Shown here one piece after another: positions 20,251-30,294 of a stretch of 61,673 nt of DNA. A program made the position numbers and the translations under genes. The DNA is taken from the NCBI RefSeq assembly GCF_001570565.1, contig NZ_BBXE01000037.1, forward strand, positions 24,913-86,585, given 5' to 3'. Every line of letters begins with the position of its first letter. Positions within the stretch are counted from its first letter, which is position 1. This stretch comes from Herbidospora yilanensis (GTDB lineage: Bacteria; Actinomycetota; Actinomycetes; Streptosporangiales; Streptosporangiaceae). The notes beneath the pieces were generated by a model. It searched no databases. It had not been told where the DNA came from and was given only the letters and a program-made list of their open reading frames with translations.

Positions 20251-20799
20251 GGCCAGGTCGAGGGCGGCCAGCGGCTCGGCCAGGTCGGGCCTGACGTCTG
20301 GCTGGGCGTCTGGCTGGGCGTCGCCCTCGGCCGACACCCAGCTCACCGACACGAAGTGCCCCATCGCCCTGACCATCGCGGTGCCGGCCCGTTCGGAGCC
20401 CAGCGGCGTCAGGAACAGCTCCTCCCGGAACCGGTGGACCAGCGCGTCGGCCTGCGCCACGTCGCCCAGGTTGAACACCGCCACCTGCCCGACCAGCTCG
20501 GGCCCCCGGAACAACCCCCGCACCACCTGGGTGCACCCGTCGACGTCGGCGGCCACGGCCGCGCCGCAGTCGGCGGTCAGGGTGACCGACTCCTTCTTCA
20601 TGACGCCGAGAGCGGGAGCCGGGAAGACCTCCTGCTCGGTCAGCGGCGCGGCGTCGACCCGCTGCTGCGCGATCGGCGCGTAGATCGCCGAGCTGATCTC
20701 GGCCCGGACGGTCCCGGGCCGGGCGACGTCTTCGGCGCCGGAACACCCGGCCAGCGCCATCGCGAGCACCGGCGCCAGCATCGGCGCGGCCCGCATCAT
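20215..20799 (-). CDS. Lipoprotein, paralogue of the neighbouring membrane protein
   Basis: 194 residues with a clear lipobox ALAGC after a short signal. The mature part shares a pattern with the product of 20903-21709: an API..PLT.EEVF-like segment, two cysteines (LTADCGAAV and DGCTQVVRGLF), a VAVFNL strand, and an AMGHFVSVSWV near the end. The two look like tandem paralogues that differ in membrane anchor. ATG at 20799 (first of two) gives a normal lipoprotein signal. It lies 103 bases downstream of its paralogue in the same direction. Function unknown. Confidence 0.75.
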   Translation of the reverse strand: MMRAAPMLAPVLAMALAGCSGAEDVARPGTVRAEISSAIYAPIAQQRVDAAPLTEQEVFPAPALGVMKKESVTLTADCGAAVAADVDGCTQVVRGLFRGPELVGQVAVFNLGDVAQADALVHRFREELFLTPLGSERAGTAMVRAMGHFVSVSWVSAEGDAQPDAQPDVRPDLAEPLAALDLASRFVQARILAL

Positions 20800-20902
20800 C
20801 AGTCCCACCCTCACCGCACCATCATGACGGGGATCGGGGCGCGGGAGGGCGGACATCTCGAAAGGCGGACACCGAGCGTGGGCGGACGGTGCCATTGGGT
20901 GC

Positions 20903-21709
20903 TCAGCCGGCCGGGACCCCGGTCACCGCGACCACCCGCCGGTAGACGACCTTCTCCGCCTCGCGGACCGCCAGGCCGAGGGTCACCATGTCGTCGGTGT
21001 CTTCGGGACGTTCCCCGTCGGCGCGGCCGATCCAGACCAGGCCCAGGTAGTGGCCCATGGCGTGGCCGCTGGCCTCGGTGAAGCCGGTCAGCGCCGGCTC
21101 GGCCGACGGCAGCGGCAACAACCAGCCGCCCCGGTAGAGGTTGGAGATCTCCTGGACCAGTTCGCCGGAGGCGGTCGCCGACTCCAGGTTGAACAGGGCG
21201 TACTGGGCGACGTAGCGGCCGTCGGAGCTGGTGAACTGGGCGCGGGCGGCCTGGGTGCAGCCGGCCGTCGCCAGGGCCTCGGTCAGCGCCCGGCCCCAGA
21301 CGGCGCCGGCGCAGTCGGCGTCGAGCACCCGCTCGCCCAGCCTCAGCGTGATCTTGCCGGCCTTCAGGGTCTTGGTGGTGAAGACCTCTTCGACGGTCAG
21401 CGGCTTCGCGTCGGCGGCGCGGTCGGCGATCGGCGCGAACTGCTTCAGCGACGGCCACGCCCGGTAGGCCGACGGCCGGGCCTGGCCCAGCGGCGCACTC
21501 GACAGTTGCTCGGGCGTCGGGTCTTCGTCGAACGCCTCGACCACGAAAACCAGCACGAACGCCATGAGCAGGATGCCGACGACCGAGGCCAGGACCGCCA
21601 GGATCTTCTGCTGGCCGCCGGTGAGCCCCCATTCGGCCAGCTTGACGCTGCCCCAGGTGTCTTCGGGCGCCGGACGGCGTTTGGCGCGGGAGGACTTGGC
21701 GGGGGTCAC
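20903..21709 (-). CDS. Single-pass membrane protein, paralogue of the adjacent lipoprotein
   Basis: 268 residues: a basic cytoplasmic N-terminus (about 40 residues), one transmembrane helix (ILAVLASVVGILLMAFVLVFVV) and an extracytoplasmic domain with cysteines in DADCAGAVW and TAGCTQAAR and the AMGHYLGLVWIG motif that is also seen in the lipoprotein at 20215-20799. GTG at 21709 overlaps the stop of the VIT-family gene (GTGA), which fixes the start. Co-transcribed with lgt and the VIT-type gene. No named family recognised. Confidence 0.75.
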   Translation of the reverse strand: MTPAKSSRAKRRPAPEDTWGSVKLAEWGLTGGQQKILAVLASVVGILLMAFVLVFVVEAFDEDPTPEQLSSAPLGQARPSAYRAWPSLKQFAPIADRAADAKPLTVEEVFTTKTLKAGKITLRLGERVLDADCAGAVWGRALTEALATAGCTQAARAQFTSSDGRYVAQYALFNLESATASGELVQEISNLYRGGWLLPLPSAEPALTGFTEASGHAMGHYLGLVWIGRADGERPEDTDDMVTLGLAVREAEKVVYRRVVAVTGVPAG

Positions 21710-22422
21710 AGGCCGCTCGCTCCGATCAGCGACCCCAGTCCCCAGGTCAGCGCGGCGGCGATCCCGCCGACCAGAAGCTGGCGCAGGCCGGTGAACCACC
21801 AGCTCCGCGCGGTCACCCGGGCCACCAGCGCGCCCGCCCCGAAGAGCGCCACCATGGACAACACGGCCGACGACCAGAGGGAGGTCACCCCGGCCAGGTA
21901 GGGCACCAGCGGGATCACGGCGCCGACGGCGAACGACAGGAACGACGACAACGCGGCGGTCACCGGCGACGGCAGGTCGTCGGGCCGCACGCCCAGCTCG
22001 TTGAGGGTGTGCACTTCCAGGGCCTGTTCGGGGTCGCGGGAGATCTGCCGGGCCACCTCGGCGGCCAGTTCGGGGTCGACGCCGCGCCGTTCGTAGAGGG
22101 CGGCCAGCTCGGCCTGCTCCTCTTCGGGGTGGACGGCCATCTCGCGGCGTTCGACGGCGATCTCGGCCTGGGCCAGCTCACGCTGGCTCGCCACCGAGAC
22201 GTACTCTCCCCCGGCCATCGAGAACGCCCCCGCGGCCAGGCCCGCGGCGCCCGCGAGCGCGATCACGCGGGTGTCGGCCGTGCCGCCGGCCACGCCGGCG
22301 ATGAGCGCGAAGTTCGACACCAGGCCGTCCATCGCGCCGAACACCGCCGGACGCAGCCAGCCACCCGTGACGTCGCGGTGGTTGTGGTGGGAGGGGAGTT
22401 CCGGGCCGGCGGCGCCGGTCAT
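21706..22422 (-). CDS. VIT1/CCC1-family transporter
   Basis: 238 residues, integral membrane protein of the vacuolar iron transporter family. The N-terminal LRPAVFGAMDGLVSNFALIAGV and AAGAFSMAGGEYVSVASQ motifs are diagnostic. A charged cytoplasmic helical region (EEEQAELAALYERRGV), which binds metal in characterised members, is followed by three more hydrophobic helices. Probable Fe(II)/Mn(II) transport by family. ATG at 22422 overlaps the lgt stop (ATGA). Confidence 0.88.
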   Translation of the reverse strand: MTGAAGPELPSHHNHRDVTGGWLRPAVFGAMDGLVSNFALIAGVAGGTADTRVIALAGAAGLAAGAFSMAGGEYVSVASQRELAQAEIAVERREMAVHPEEEQAELAALYERRGVDPELAAEVARQISRDPEQALEVHTLNELGVRPDDLPSPVTAALSSFLSFAVGAVIPLVPYLAGVTSLWSSAVLSMVALFGAGALVARVTARSWWFTGLRQLLVGGIAAALTWGLGSLIGASGL

Positions 22423-23393
22423 CTCTGACCGGCCTCCTCGGCCTTCTCCGTCTTGTCGTCGGGGGCGGCGGTCTCATCCGGCTCGCCGCGGGTCTCGTTC
22501 TCGTGGTCGTCGGCCTGGTCGTGGAGGTGGGCCGGGTCGGCCTCGGCGCCCTCGGACACCGGCGAGAGCCCGCCCTCGGGCACGATGACCTCTTCGGTGG
22601 TCTTGTTCCTGGTCAGCCAGAAGTAGGCCAGCGCGCCGAGGAACAGCACGATGGAGGTCCACTGGTTGAGGCGCATGCCGAGGATCTCGTGGGCCGGGTC
22701 GACCCGCAGGCCCTCGATCCAGAAGCGGCCCAGGGTGTAGCCCATGACGTAGAGGGCGAACAGGCGGCCGTGGCGCAGCGTGAAGCGCGACCCGACCAGC
22801 AGGAGCAGGCCCGCCACCGCGAAGTTCCAGAGCAGCTCGTAGAGGAACGCCGGGTGGTAGGTCAGCGCGCCGGGCACGGTGCCGGGGCGGCCGGGTTCGA
22901 TCTCCAGGCACCAGGCGTAGTCGCAGGGACCGCCGAAGAGCTCCTGGTTGAAGTAGTTGCCCACCCGGCCGATGCCCTGGGCGATCAGGATGCCGGGTGC
23001 GACGGTGTCGGCGACGGCCGACAGGGAGATGCCGCGCCGGCGGCAGGCGATCCAGACGCCGACGGCGCCGAGCGCGACCGCCCCCCAGATGCCGAGGCCG
23101 CCCTTCCAGATGAAGAAGATGTGGTACCACTCGTTCTCCGCGTCAGCTCCGAAGTAGAGCTGATTGTCGGTGATGACGTGGTAGAGACGGCCGCCGACCA
23201 GGCCGAACGGGACCGCCCAGACGGCGAGGTCGGTGATCGTGCCGGGCAGGCCGCCACGGGCGCGCCAGCGGCGCTCGCCGAGCCAGACGGCGACGACGAC
23301 GCCCAGCACGATGCAGAGCGCATAGGCCCGGATGGGAAGGGGTCCGAGGTACCAGACACCCTGCGACGGGCTCGGGATCGAGGCGAGGGGCAT
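22419..23393 (-). CDS. lgt: Prolipoprotein diacylglyceryl transferase
   Basis: 324 residues, multi-pass membrane enzyme that attaches diacylglycerol to the lipobox Cys of the many lipoproteins in this genome. Hallmarks: IRAYALCIVLGV near the start, the GGRLYHVITD segment, the Lgt signature around GRVGNYFNQELFGGP, and GRFWIEGLRVDP. A hydrophilic acidic tail of about 60 residues follows the last helix. ATG at 23393 fits the family; an upstream in-frame start would add an unlikely basic leader. Confidence 0.95.
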   Translation of the reverse strand: MPLASIPSPSQGVWYLGPLPIRAYALCIVLGVVVAVWLGERRWRARGGLPGTITDLAVWAVPFGLVGGRLYHVITDNQLYFGADAENEWYHIFFIWKGGLGIWGAVALGAVGVWIACRRRGISLSAVADTVAPGILIAQGIGRVGNYFNQELFGGPCDYAWCLEIEPGRPGTVPGALTYHPAFLYELLWNFAVAGLLLLVGSRFTLRHGRLFALYVMGYTLGRFWIEGLRVDPAHEILGMRLNQWTSIVLFLGALAYFWLTRNKTTEEVIVPEGGLSPVSEGAEADPAHLHDQADDHENETRGEPDETAAPDDKTEKAEEAGQR

Positions 23394-23481
23394 GTCACAG
23401 GACGTTACCGCCTCCGAGGCGCACTCGCGCACCCTCGTCACCAATGAGCCCGTCTCAGGTTGATCACCCCATCCTCAAGCG

Positions 23482-24240
23482 TCACTTGCCGGCCGCGAGC
23501 ACGGCCTGCCGGAGCTTGTTCGGCACGAAGGCCACGTTGGAGTCGAGGTCCTTGCCGTTCAGCTTGAGCGTGGGCGTGCCGGTGATCTTCTGGGCGTGGA
23601 TCACCTTCTCGGACTGGGTGAGCTGGGTCTGGGCGTATTTCTGGGAGGTCACGCACTTCTCCCAGTCGGGCGCCGTGATGCCCGCCTCCTTGCCCCAGGC
23701 GACCAGGTCGGTCAGCGCGAAGCCCTCGACGGTCTCCGACGGCTGCTCCTTGAAGAGCCGGTCGTGGAAGGCCGGCCAGCGCGAGCCGTCGGTGACGCAG
23801 CGGGAGGCCGCCCCGGCGCGGACCGAGTTGGACTTGGTCGGCTCCATCGAGAAGATCGTGATCGGATGGAAGACGACCTTGGCCTTGCCCTCGGACGCCA
23901 GGTTCTTGATCGTCGGCCCCGACGACTCCTCCAGCGCCTTGCAGGCCGGGCACTGGAAGTCCTCGTAGACGTCGAGCACCGGCGCGGTCACCCCCGGCCG
24001 GGCCATGGTGACCGTTCCGTCGGCGTTGACGGTGGTCGGGGCGAGTTCGGCCGCCGCCGCCTGCTGCTCGGCGGTGTCCCGGGCGGCGGCGTACCAGGCG
24101 CCGCCGCCGATGGCCAGGACGGCGATGGTCCCGATGGTGACCATCGTGGCCAGGCGGCGGTGGCGGTCTTTCTTGCGGTCGGCCTGCCGCTGCGCGGCGA
24201 TCCGTTCCCGGGCCGTCGCCTCGCGTGCGCCTTTGCCCAT
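23482..24240 (-). CDS. Membrane-anchored DsbA-like thioredoxin-fold protein
   Basis: 252 residues: basic N-terminus, one transmembrane helix at about 31-52, then an extracytoplasmic thioredoxin-like domain with active-site Cys97-Pro-Ala-Cys100 in DFQCPACKALEE and a later cis-Pro loop TGTPTLKLNG. This is the DsbA / DsbG-like actinobacterial family that oxidises or isomerises disulfides. It is translationally coupled (ATGA) to the MauE-like gene just upstream, a frequent pairing suggesting a redox partnership. Confidence 0.9.
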   Translation of the reverse strand: MGKGAREATARERIAAQRQADRKKDRHRRLATMVTIGTIAVLAIGGGAWYAAARDTAEQQAAAAELAPTTVNADGTVTMARPGVTAPVLDVYEDFQCPACKALEESSGPTIKNLASEGKAKVVFHPITIFSMEPTKSNSVRAGAASRCVTDGSRWPAFHDRLFKEQPSETVEGFALTDLVAWGKEAGITAPDWEKCVTSQKYAQTQLTQSEKVIHAQKITGTPTLKLNGKDLDSNVAFVPNKLRQAVLAAGK

Positions 24241-24824
24241 CAGTGGTTCTCCTTCACTTCATCCAAGTGATCACTCACGCCGGGCTCGTGATCGCCGGAC
24301 TCCTCCTCGGCGTATGGGCGGGGGGCCAGGCCCAGGGGCGTGTCGAGCGCGAACCGGCCCGGTGTGAACCAGGCGATCCAGCCCGCCAGCACCACCAGCC
24401 CGAAGTCGCGGAGCAACTCCGGGAGATACGACGGCTCCTGTCCCTCGGCGAGCGGCCCGCCGCCGCCGAAGCAGCCGCAGTCGATGCGCAGCCCCCGCGC
24501 CCACGCCGAGGCGATGCCGATGACGAAGGCGACCATGAGCAGCCCCGCGCCGACCGCCGACAGGCGGGTGAGCAGGCCAAGGACAAGGAGCACTCCGACG
24601 ACGATCTCCAGCACGGGCAGGCCGTATCCGACGGCCGTGGCGATCCGGTCCGGCAGTAGTTCGTAGGCGCGCACGGCCTGCACCGACAGAGCGGGGGCGC
24701 CGACCTTCAGCCACCCCGCGACGATGAGCACGCCGGCGAGCACGAGCCGGGCGACGGTCGTCACCCAGGGTACAACGACGAATGCACTGAGTGACGAACT
24801 CTGGCCGCGACGATGCGTTGACAC
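24240..24824 (-). CDS. MauE/DoxX-family membrane protein
   Basis: 194 residues with four hydrophobic helices (LVLAGVLIVAGWLKV, LPVLEIVVGVLLVLGLL, AGLLMVAFVIGIAS, FGLVVLAGWIAWF) and a conserved RIDCGCFGGGG motif between helices 3 and 4. MauE proteins supply or receive electrons for disulfide-forming partners, and the next gene is a DsbA-like protein, so they may form a membrane-thioredoxin redox pair (inference). The start at 24824 is accepted; the first helix begins around residue 18. Confidence 0.85.
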   Translation of the reverse strand: MSTHRRGQSSSLSAFVVVPWVTTVARLVLAGVLIVAGWLKVGAPALSVQAVRAYELLPDRIATAVGYGLPVLEIVVGVLLVLGLLTRLSAVGAGLLMVAFVIGIASAWARGLRIDCGCFGGGGPLAEGQEPSYLPELLRDFGLVVLAGWIAWFTPGRFALDTPLGLAPRPYAEEESGDHEPGVSDHLDEVKENH

Positions 24825-24978
24825 GGAGACTCCTCCCAGGTCCCGGGGCCGCCTACACGGCCACCGGTCCCGAACTTATTGGAGTCCACCCCACCATGAC
24901 CTCGATAAACACCTGGTAAGGCGAAACCTGGGGGTGGGTATGGGGAGGCCTGACCGGGTAAATCCCACGGCTTTCCCC

Positions 24979-25195
24979 TCCGTTACGGCTCCGCCAGGCC
25001 GGCCCCGACCGCCGCCCTCCTCCTCGCCCCGACCGGCGCCGACCGGCCCCGCCCATGCCGCGTCGCCACGACCCGTCTCGGGCCGAACCCGGCCGGGTGC
25101 TCGTGGGGCGGCCCGGCGACGCGGCCGGTCGGCGCCGGATACGGCCGCGGGCCGTGGTCGGCGGTCGGCGCCGGGGTGGGCGGAGCCGTAACGGA
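24979..25195. repeat. 217-bp imperfect inverted repeat with 17-base perfect ends
   Basis: The ends TCCGTTACGGCTCCGCC (24979-24995) and GGCGGAGCCGTAACGGA (25179-25195) are perfect inverted copies. The interiors are partly complementary (for example GCGTCGCC near 25062 and GGCGACGCGG near 25113, and several GGCGCCGG blocks). A third copy, GGAGCCGTAACGGA, follows at 25199-25212. No open frame lies inside. It could be a MITE-like remnant or an extended hairpin. Confidence 0.5.
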
Positions 25196-25217
25196 AAAGG
25201 AGCCGTAACGGAGGAAA

Positions 25218-25244
25218 GGCCGGTCACCGCGAGGGTGACCGGCC
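25218..25244 (-). terminator. Terminator of the trpCBA operon
   Basis: Perfect 11-base stem GGCCGGTCACC / GGTGACCGGCC with a five-base loop, 17 bases after the trpA stop and followed on the minus strand by CTTTCC. Confidence 0.8.
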
Positions 25245-25261
25245 GTTCGAAACGGGAGAGG

Positions 25262-26056
25262 CTAGCGGCGGACGCCCTCCGCCAGTTCGGCGGCGAGTTC
25301 GCGGACGGCCCGGAGGCCCTCCTGCTCGTTCGGCGCGTCGAGGAGGCGGCGGATGAAGGCCGAGCCCACGATCACGCCGTCGGCGTAGGCGGCCACCTCG
25401 GCGGCCTGGCCGCCGGTGCCGACGCCCAGGCCCACGCAGACCGGGAGGGCCGTGTGGGGACGGGTGCGCTTGACCAGGCCCTCGGCCGCCGACCCGACCG
25501 ACTCGCGGGCGCCGGTGACGCCCATCAGCGAGGCGGCGTAGACGAAGCCGGTGCAGCAGTCGGCCACGATGCCGATGCGCTCCTCGGTGGAACTCGGCGC
25601 GACCAGGAAGACCGTGTCGATGCCGGCCGAGGCGCTGGCCTCCCGCCACGGGCCCGCCTCTTCGGGGGTGAGGTCGGGGGTGATGGTCCCGACTCCCCCG
25701 GCGTCGGCCAGGTCGCGGGCGAAGCGGTCGGCGCCGTAGCGGTCGATGGGGTTCCAGTAGGTCATGACGAGGGTCGCCGCGCCCGACTTGGCCACGCCCT
25801 CGACCGTGCGCATCACGTCGGCGATGCGGGTGCCGTTCTCCAGCGCCCGGTGTACGGCGTCTTGGATGGTCGGGCCGTCCATCAGCGGGTCGGAGTAGGG
25901 CAGGCCGATCTCGATCACGTCGCAGCCGGCCTCGACCATGGCGGTCGCGGCGGCGATGGCGCCGTCGATCGTGGGGAACCCGGCGGGCAGGTAGCCCACC
26001 AGCGCGGCGCGGTTCTCCGCGCGGGCCTTCTCGAAGACCGTGGCAAGTGTCGTCAT
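25262..26056 (-). CDS. trpA: Tryptophan synthase alpha subunit
   Basis: 264 residues, TIM barrel that cleaves indole-3-glycerol phosphate to indole. Family landmarks: ALVGYLPAGFPT, EIGLPYSDPLMDGPTIQ with the catalytic Glu, VMTYWNPIDRYG, and the C-terminal GLGVGTGGQAAEVAAYADGVIVGSAF region. It follows trpB by 13 bases and is the last gene of trpCBA before a terminator. Confidence 0.96.
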   Translation of the reverse strand: MTTLATVFEKARAENRAALVGYLPAGFPTIDGAIAAATAMVEAGCDVIEIGLPYSDPLMDGPTIQDAVHRALENGTRIADVMRTVEGVAKSGAATLVMTYWNPIDRYGADRFARDLADAGGVGTITPDLTPEEAGPWREASASAGIDTVFLVAPSSTEERIGIVADCCTGFVYAASLMGVTGARESVGSAAEGLVKRTRPHTALPVCVGLGVGTGGQAAEVAAYADGVIVGSAFIRRLLDAPNEQEGLRAVRELAAELAEGVRR

Positions 26057-26069
26057 GGCTGGCTTCCGG

Positions 26070-27325
<1,256 letters not shown>

Positions 27326-27329
<4 letters not shown>

Positions 27330-28138
27330 GACTGCCGTTCTTGGCGGGACGAAGGATGGGCGCCCGCGGTGACCAGGTCGTTCACCGCCGAACGCGGGTC
27401 TTTGCCGGTCACGAGGCTCTCGCCGACCAGCACCGCGTCGGCGCCGGCGCGGGCGTAGGCGAGCAGGTCGTGCGGGCCGCGCACACCCGACTCGGCGACC
27501 CGGATGACGCCCTCGGGCACCTTCGGGGCGAGCCTGGCGAAGACGTCGCGGTCGACCTCGAGCGTGCGCAGGTCGCGGGCGTTGATGCCGATGAGCTTGG
27601 CGCCCGCGTCGACCGCGCGCGCCAGCTCCTCTTCGGTGTGGACCTCGACCAGCGGGACCAGCCCGATCGACTCGGCCCGCTCGATCAGCGAGACCAGGGC
27701 GTTCTGGTCGAGCGACACCACCATCAGCAGGGCCAGGTCGGCGCCGTGGGCGCGGGCCTCCCAGAGCTGGTAGGCGGTGACGATGAAGTCTTTGCGCAGG
27801 ATCGGGATGTCGACGGCGGCGCGCACGGCCGCGAGGTCGTCGAGGCTCCCGCCGAAGCGCCGGCGCTCGGTCAGCACGCTGATGACGTGGGCGCCGCCGG
27901 CCTCGTAGTCGACGGCCAGCGCGGCCGGGTCGGCGATGGCGGCCAGCGCACCCTTGGACGGGCTCGACCGCTTGACCTCGGCGATGACCGAGACGCGGTC
28001 GCCCTTCAGGGCTCCGTAGACGTCACGCGGAGTGGGTGCGCGCCGGGCGCGCTCCTTGAGCTCATCGATCGACACGGCCTTCTGCCGCTCGGCGAGGTCT
28101 TCGCGGACGCCCTCGAGGATGTCGTCGAGAACCGTCAT
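27326..28138 (-). CDS. trpC: Indole-3-glycerol phosphate synthase
   Basis: 270 residues, TIM barrel. Motifs: [13 protein letters not shown] with the catalytic Lys, [36 protein letters not shown] and VAESGVRG. It is the first gene of trpCBA; the 115 bases upstream of it probably carry the operon promoter. No leader peptide rich in Trp codons was recognised there. Confidence 0.95.
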
Positions 28139-28253
28139 CGGACCTCACCGCCCTTGCTGGCTCGTTCGCTCACGTGCTCCGGATCCCTCCAGGTCGACTG
28201 CGTCCTGCCGATGGTATCGGCCTTGCCGACGTCGGCCCGCCATCGGGTGCCGG

Positions 28254-28658
28254 TCACGGAGCGAGGAAAGCGCCGTACGGCGTATTGCGGAAAACCCCGA
28301 ACAACAAGGCCAGTGCGACGAACGACCAGACGGCCACGGGTGCCGTCAGGCGGGTCCGCAGTGGCCTCTGCCGCCAGGCGGACGAGAGCCACTTCGCCCA
28401 CAGGTACACCAGGAACGGGGCGACCGCAACGAACAGCGGGTTGAACGACAACGCGCCGCCCACATCGAGGCGGGTCAGCGCGTGGACCGCGCGCAGCCCG
28501 CCGCACCCCGGGCAGTAGAAGCCGCTGACCAGCAGGAACGGGCACGGCGGAAAGTGGCCGGGCCGCGACGGGTCGACGACCGCGACGAAGACGGTCGCCG
28601 CCGCGAGCAGGCCGCCGACCGCGGCCGGGAGCACGACCGCGGCGGTTCTGGAGGTCAT
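28254..28658 (-). CDS. DUF2752 membrane protein
   Basis: 134 residues with about three hydrophobic helices and the DUF2752 signature FYCPGCGGLRAVHALTRLD, in which two cysteines and Gly-Gly sit at the membrane face. A second conserved stretch is ALSFNPLFV. Function unknown in the family. Such a gene next to trpC appears, from memory, in other actinomycetes. Confidence 0.82.
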   Translation of the reverse strand: MTSRTAAVVLPAAVGGLLAAATVFVAVVDPSRPGHFPPCPFLLVSGFYCPGCGGLRAVHALTRLDVGGALSFNPLFVAVAPFLVYLWAKWLSSAWRQRPLRTRLTAPVAVWSFVALALLFGVFRNTPYGAFLAP

Positions 28659-28686
28659 CGCCCCAGGGTAGGTCAGCCAGGGTGGC

Positions 28687-29289
28687 TCAGGAGGTGGGGA
28701 ACGCCGTGGGCCAGTCGCTGATCGTGTCGCCGTATTCCTGGGCCGCCCCGGCGATGCCCACCAGAGTGAGGATGGCGGCGCCGAAGACCAGCCAGAGGAT
28801 CACCCACAGGCCGATGGTGATGTAGGAGGTCACCAGACCGGCCACCGCGAGACCGTGGCCGTCTTCGCCGCTGCTCTTGATGCGGCTCAGCGACATGTGG
28901 CCGAAGATCACGCCCAGGATCGCGGTCACGCCGCAGAAGACCAGGCCGATCAGGCCCATGATGAGCGAGGCGACGGCCAGGCCGTTGGTGGGCCGGGGGG
29001 CGGCGTAGCCGTAGCCCGGCTGCGCGTAGCCCTGGTCGTAGCCGGGCTGCTGGTAGCCCTGCTGATAACCCTGCTGGTATTGCTGGCCGTAGCCGTAGTC
29101 GGGCTGGCCGTAGCCCCCCGCGGGCTGGGTGTTCTGCGTCCCATAGCCGGGCTGACCGTAGCCGGGCTGCTGGGGCTGGCCGGGTTGCTGCGGATAGCCG
29201 CCGCCCTGGCCGTAGTCCGGCTGCTGACCGTAACCCGGGTAGTCGTTACCCCGGTCCCCCGAGTCGCCGGGCTGGTTCCCGTAAGTCAT
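28687..29289 (-). CDS. DUF4190-type membrane protein with a long Gly/Tyr/Gln/Pro-rich tail
   Basis: 200 residues. Residues 1-95 are a low-complexity Tyr-Gly-Gln-Pro tail (repeats such as [17 protein letters not shown]) expected in the cytoplasm. Residues 100-185 hold two transmembrane helices joined by [24 protein letters not shown], the DUF4190 signature. Such tails may mediate protein clustering, but no function is known. ATG at 29289 is the first start after the upstream gap. Confidence 0.8.
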   Translation of the reverse strand: MTYGNQPGDSGDRGNDYPGYGQQPDYGQGGGYPQQPGQPQQPGYGQPGYGTQNTQPAGGYGQPDYGYGQQYQQGYQQGYQQPGYDQGYAQPGYGYAAPRPTNGLAVASLIMGLIGLVFCGVTAILGVIFGHMSLSRIKSSGEDGHGLAVAGLVTSYITIGLWVILWLVFGAAILTLVGIAGAAQEYGDTISDWPTAFPTS

Positions 29290-29355
29290 GCGACGACTGT
29301 AGCGACGGGGGCCGACATCCCCATCAAATCAGGGCAACCTGAGGACAAGTTGTAA

Positions 29356-29889
29356 TCAGGTGGGATCGTCTCCGCGATCGATGGCATCCCACATCGACCG
29401 CTCCGACGGAGGCTTGCCGCGATCGGCGCGGTCGTAGCGCGACGACATGCCCGGCCAGCTCTTCCCGGCGACCGCCGCCCACAGGCCGCTCACGACCAGC
29501 AGCAACCCGCCCAGGCCGGTGAGCCAGGGCCACACGGTGACGTTGACGGACGCGCCGGGCAGATCGGCCGCCTCCAGCAGCAGCATGTCGTCGAACACCC
29601 GCGTCATCCCGACCACGGCCGCGCCCCCGCAGATCGCCACCAGCACGCCGACGACCTGCCGGAAGACGCCCTTGGTCGCGAGCACGGCCACACACCCCGC
29701 CAGCGCCGCCAGCACGACCGGCGTGACCACCGGCGCGACGTCGGCGCCGGAGACGTCGTGGACGGTCTCGGGGCTGGCCGGCCCGGTGGGCGCGAGCAAC
29801 TGCGCCCACACCCGGCCGCCCGCGAACAGGGCGAGCGCCCCGGCGGCCACGCTGAGAACCAGCCAGGCGTAGAGCGCGCGGCGGTTCAT
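29356..29889 (-). CDS. Trp biosynthesis-associated membrane protein (TIGR02234 type)
   Basis: 177 residues with four hydrophobic helices ([70 protein letters not shown]) and a charged C-terminal tail with MSSRYDR. The composition and context match the actinobacterial family usually located next to trpE. Here it overlaps hisI directly (ATGA) and trpE is not between them. Function unproven. Confidence 0.83.
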   Translation of the reverse strand: MNRRALYAWLVLSVAAGALALFAGGRVWAQLLAPTGPASPETVHDVSGADVAPVVTPVVLAALAGCVAVLATKGVFRQVVGVLVAICGGAAVVGMTRVFDDMLLLEAADLPGASVNVTVWPWLTGLGGLLLVVSGLWAAVAGKSWPGMSSRYDRADRGKPPSERSMWDAIDRGDDPT

Positions 29890-30236
29890 GAACCCTCGAT
29901 CACCGGAAGCACGTCGTCATCGAAGCAGGTGCGGGTGCCGGTGTGGCAGGCGGGGCCACGCTGGTCGACCTTGAGCAGGATGGTGTCGCCGTCGCAGTCG
30001 AGCGCGGCGTGCCGGACGTACTGCACGTTGCCCGAGGTCTCGCCCTTGACCCAGTATTCGCCCCGGCTGCGCGACCAGTAGGTGGCCCGGCCGGTGGTGA
30101 GCGAGCGGTGCAGCGCCTCGTCGTCCATCCAGGCGAGCATCAGCACCTCACCGGTGTCGTGCTGCTGGACGACGGCGGGCACCAGCCCGTCGCCGGTCCG
30201 CTTGAGACGGTCTGCGATCTTCGGGTCCAGGGACAT
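29886..30236 (-). CDS. hisI: Phosphoribosyl-AMP cyclohydrolase
   Basis: 116 residues, third step of histidine synthesis, opening the adenine ring of PR-AMP. Metal and substrate ligands are in [13 protein letters not shown] and [31 protein letters not shown] is the classic core. It is the stand-alone cyclohydrolase (no HisE domain). ATG at 30236 gives the usual family N-terminus. It lies 58 bases after the ABC exporter genes and far (about 21 kb) from the remaining his genes. Confidence 0.95.
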   Translation of the reverse strand: MSLDPKIADRLKRTGDGLVPAVVQQHDTGEVLMLAWMDDEALHRSLTTGRATYWSRSRGEYWVKGETSGNVQYVRHAALDCDGDTILLKVDQRGPACHTGTRTCFDDDVLPVIEGS

Positions 30237-30294
30237 ATGACCATTCTGCCGCAGCGACCAGCGACGACGGCAAATCCTTGATCGACGCGCGCGG

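Larger units (their letters stand above)
24825..25261. other. 437-base gene-free region between the MauE-like gene and trpA
   Basis: Short open frames here are Arg/Pro/Gly-rich and lack ribosome-binding sites, so none is called. The region holds the likely promoter of the MauE-dsbA pair, a long imperfect inverted repeat (24979-25195), a direct repeat, and the trpA terminator (25218-25244). Confidence 0.6.

Noticed and set aside
24853-25227. Short frames in the trpA-MauE gap
   Set aside because: Arg/Pro/Gly-rich, no ribosome site, and they span the inverted repeat and the terminator.
28950-29200. Tandem coding repeats in the DUF4190 gene as a possible CRISPR-like or VNTR array
   Set aside because: The units are irregular and simply encode Tyr-Gly-Gln-Pro-rich low-complexity sequence; no spacer structure is present.
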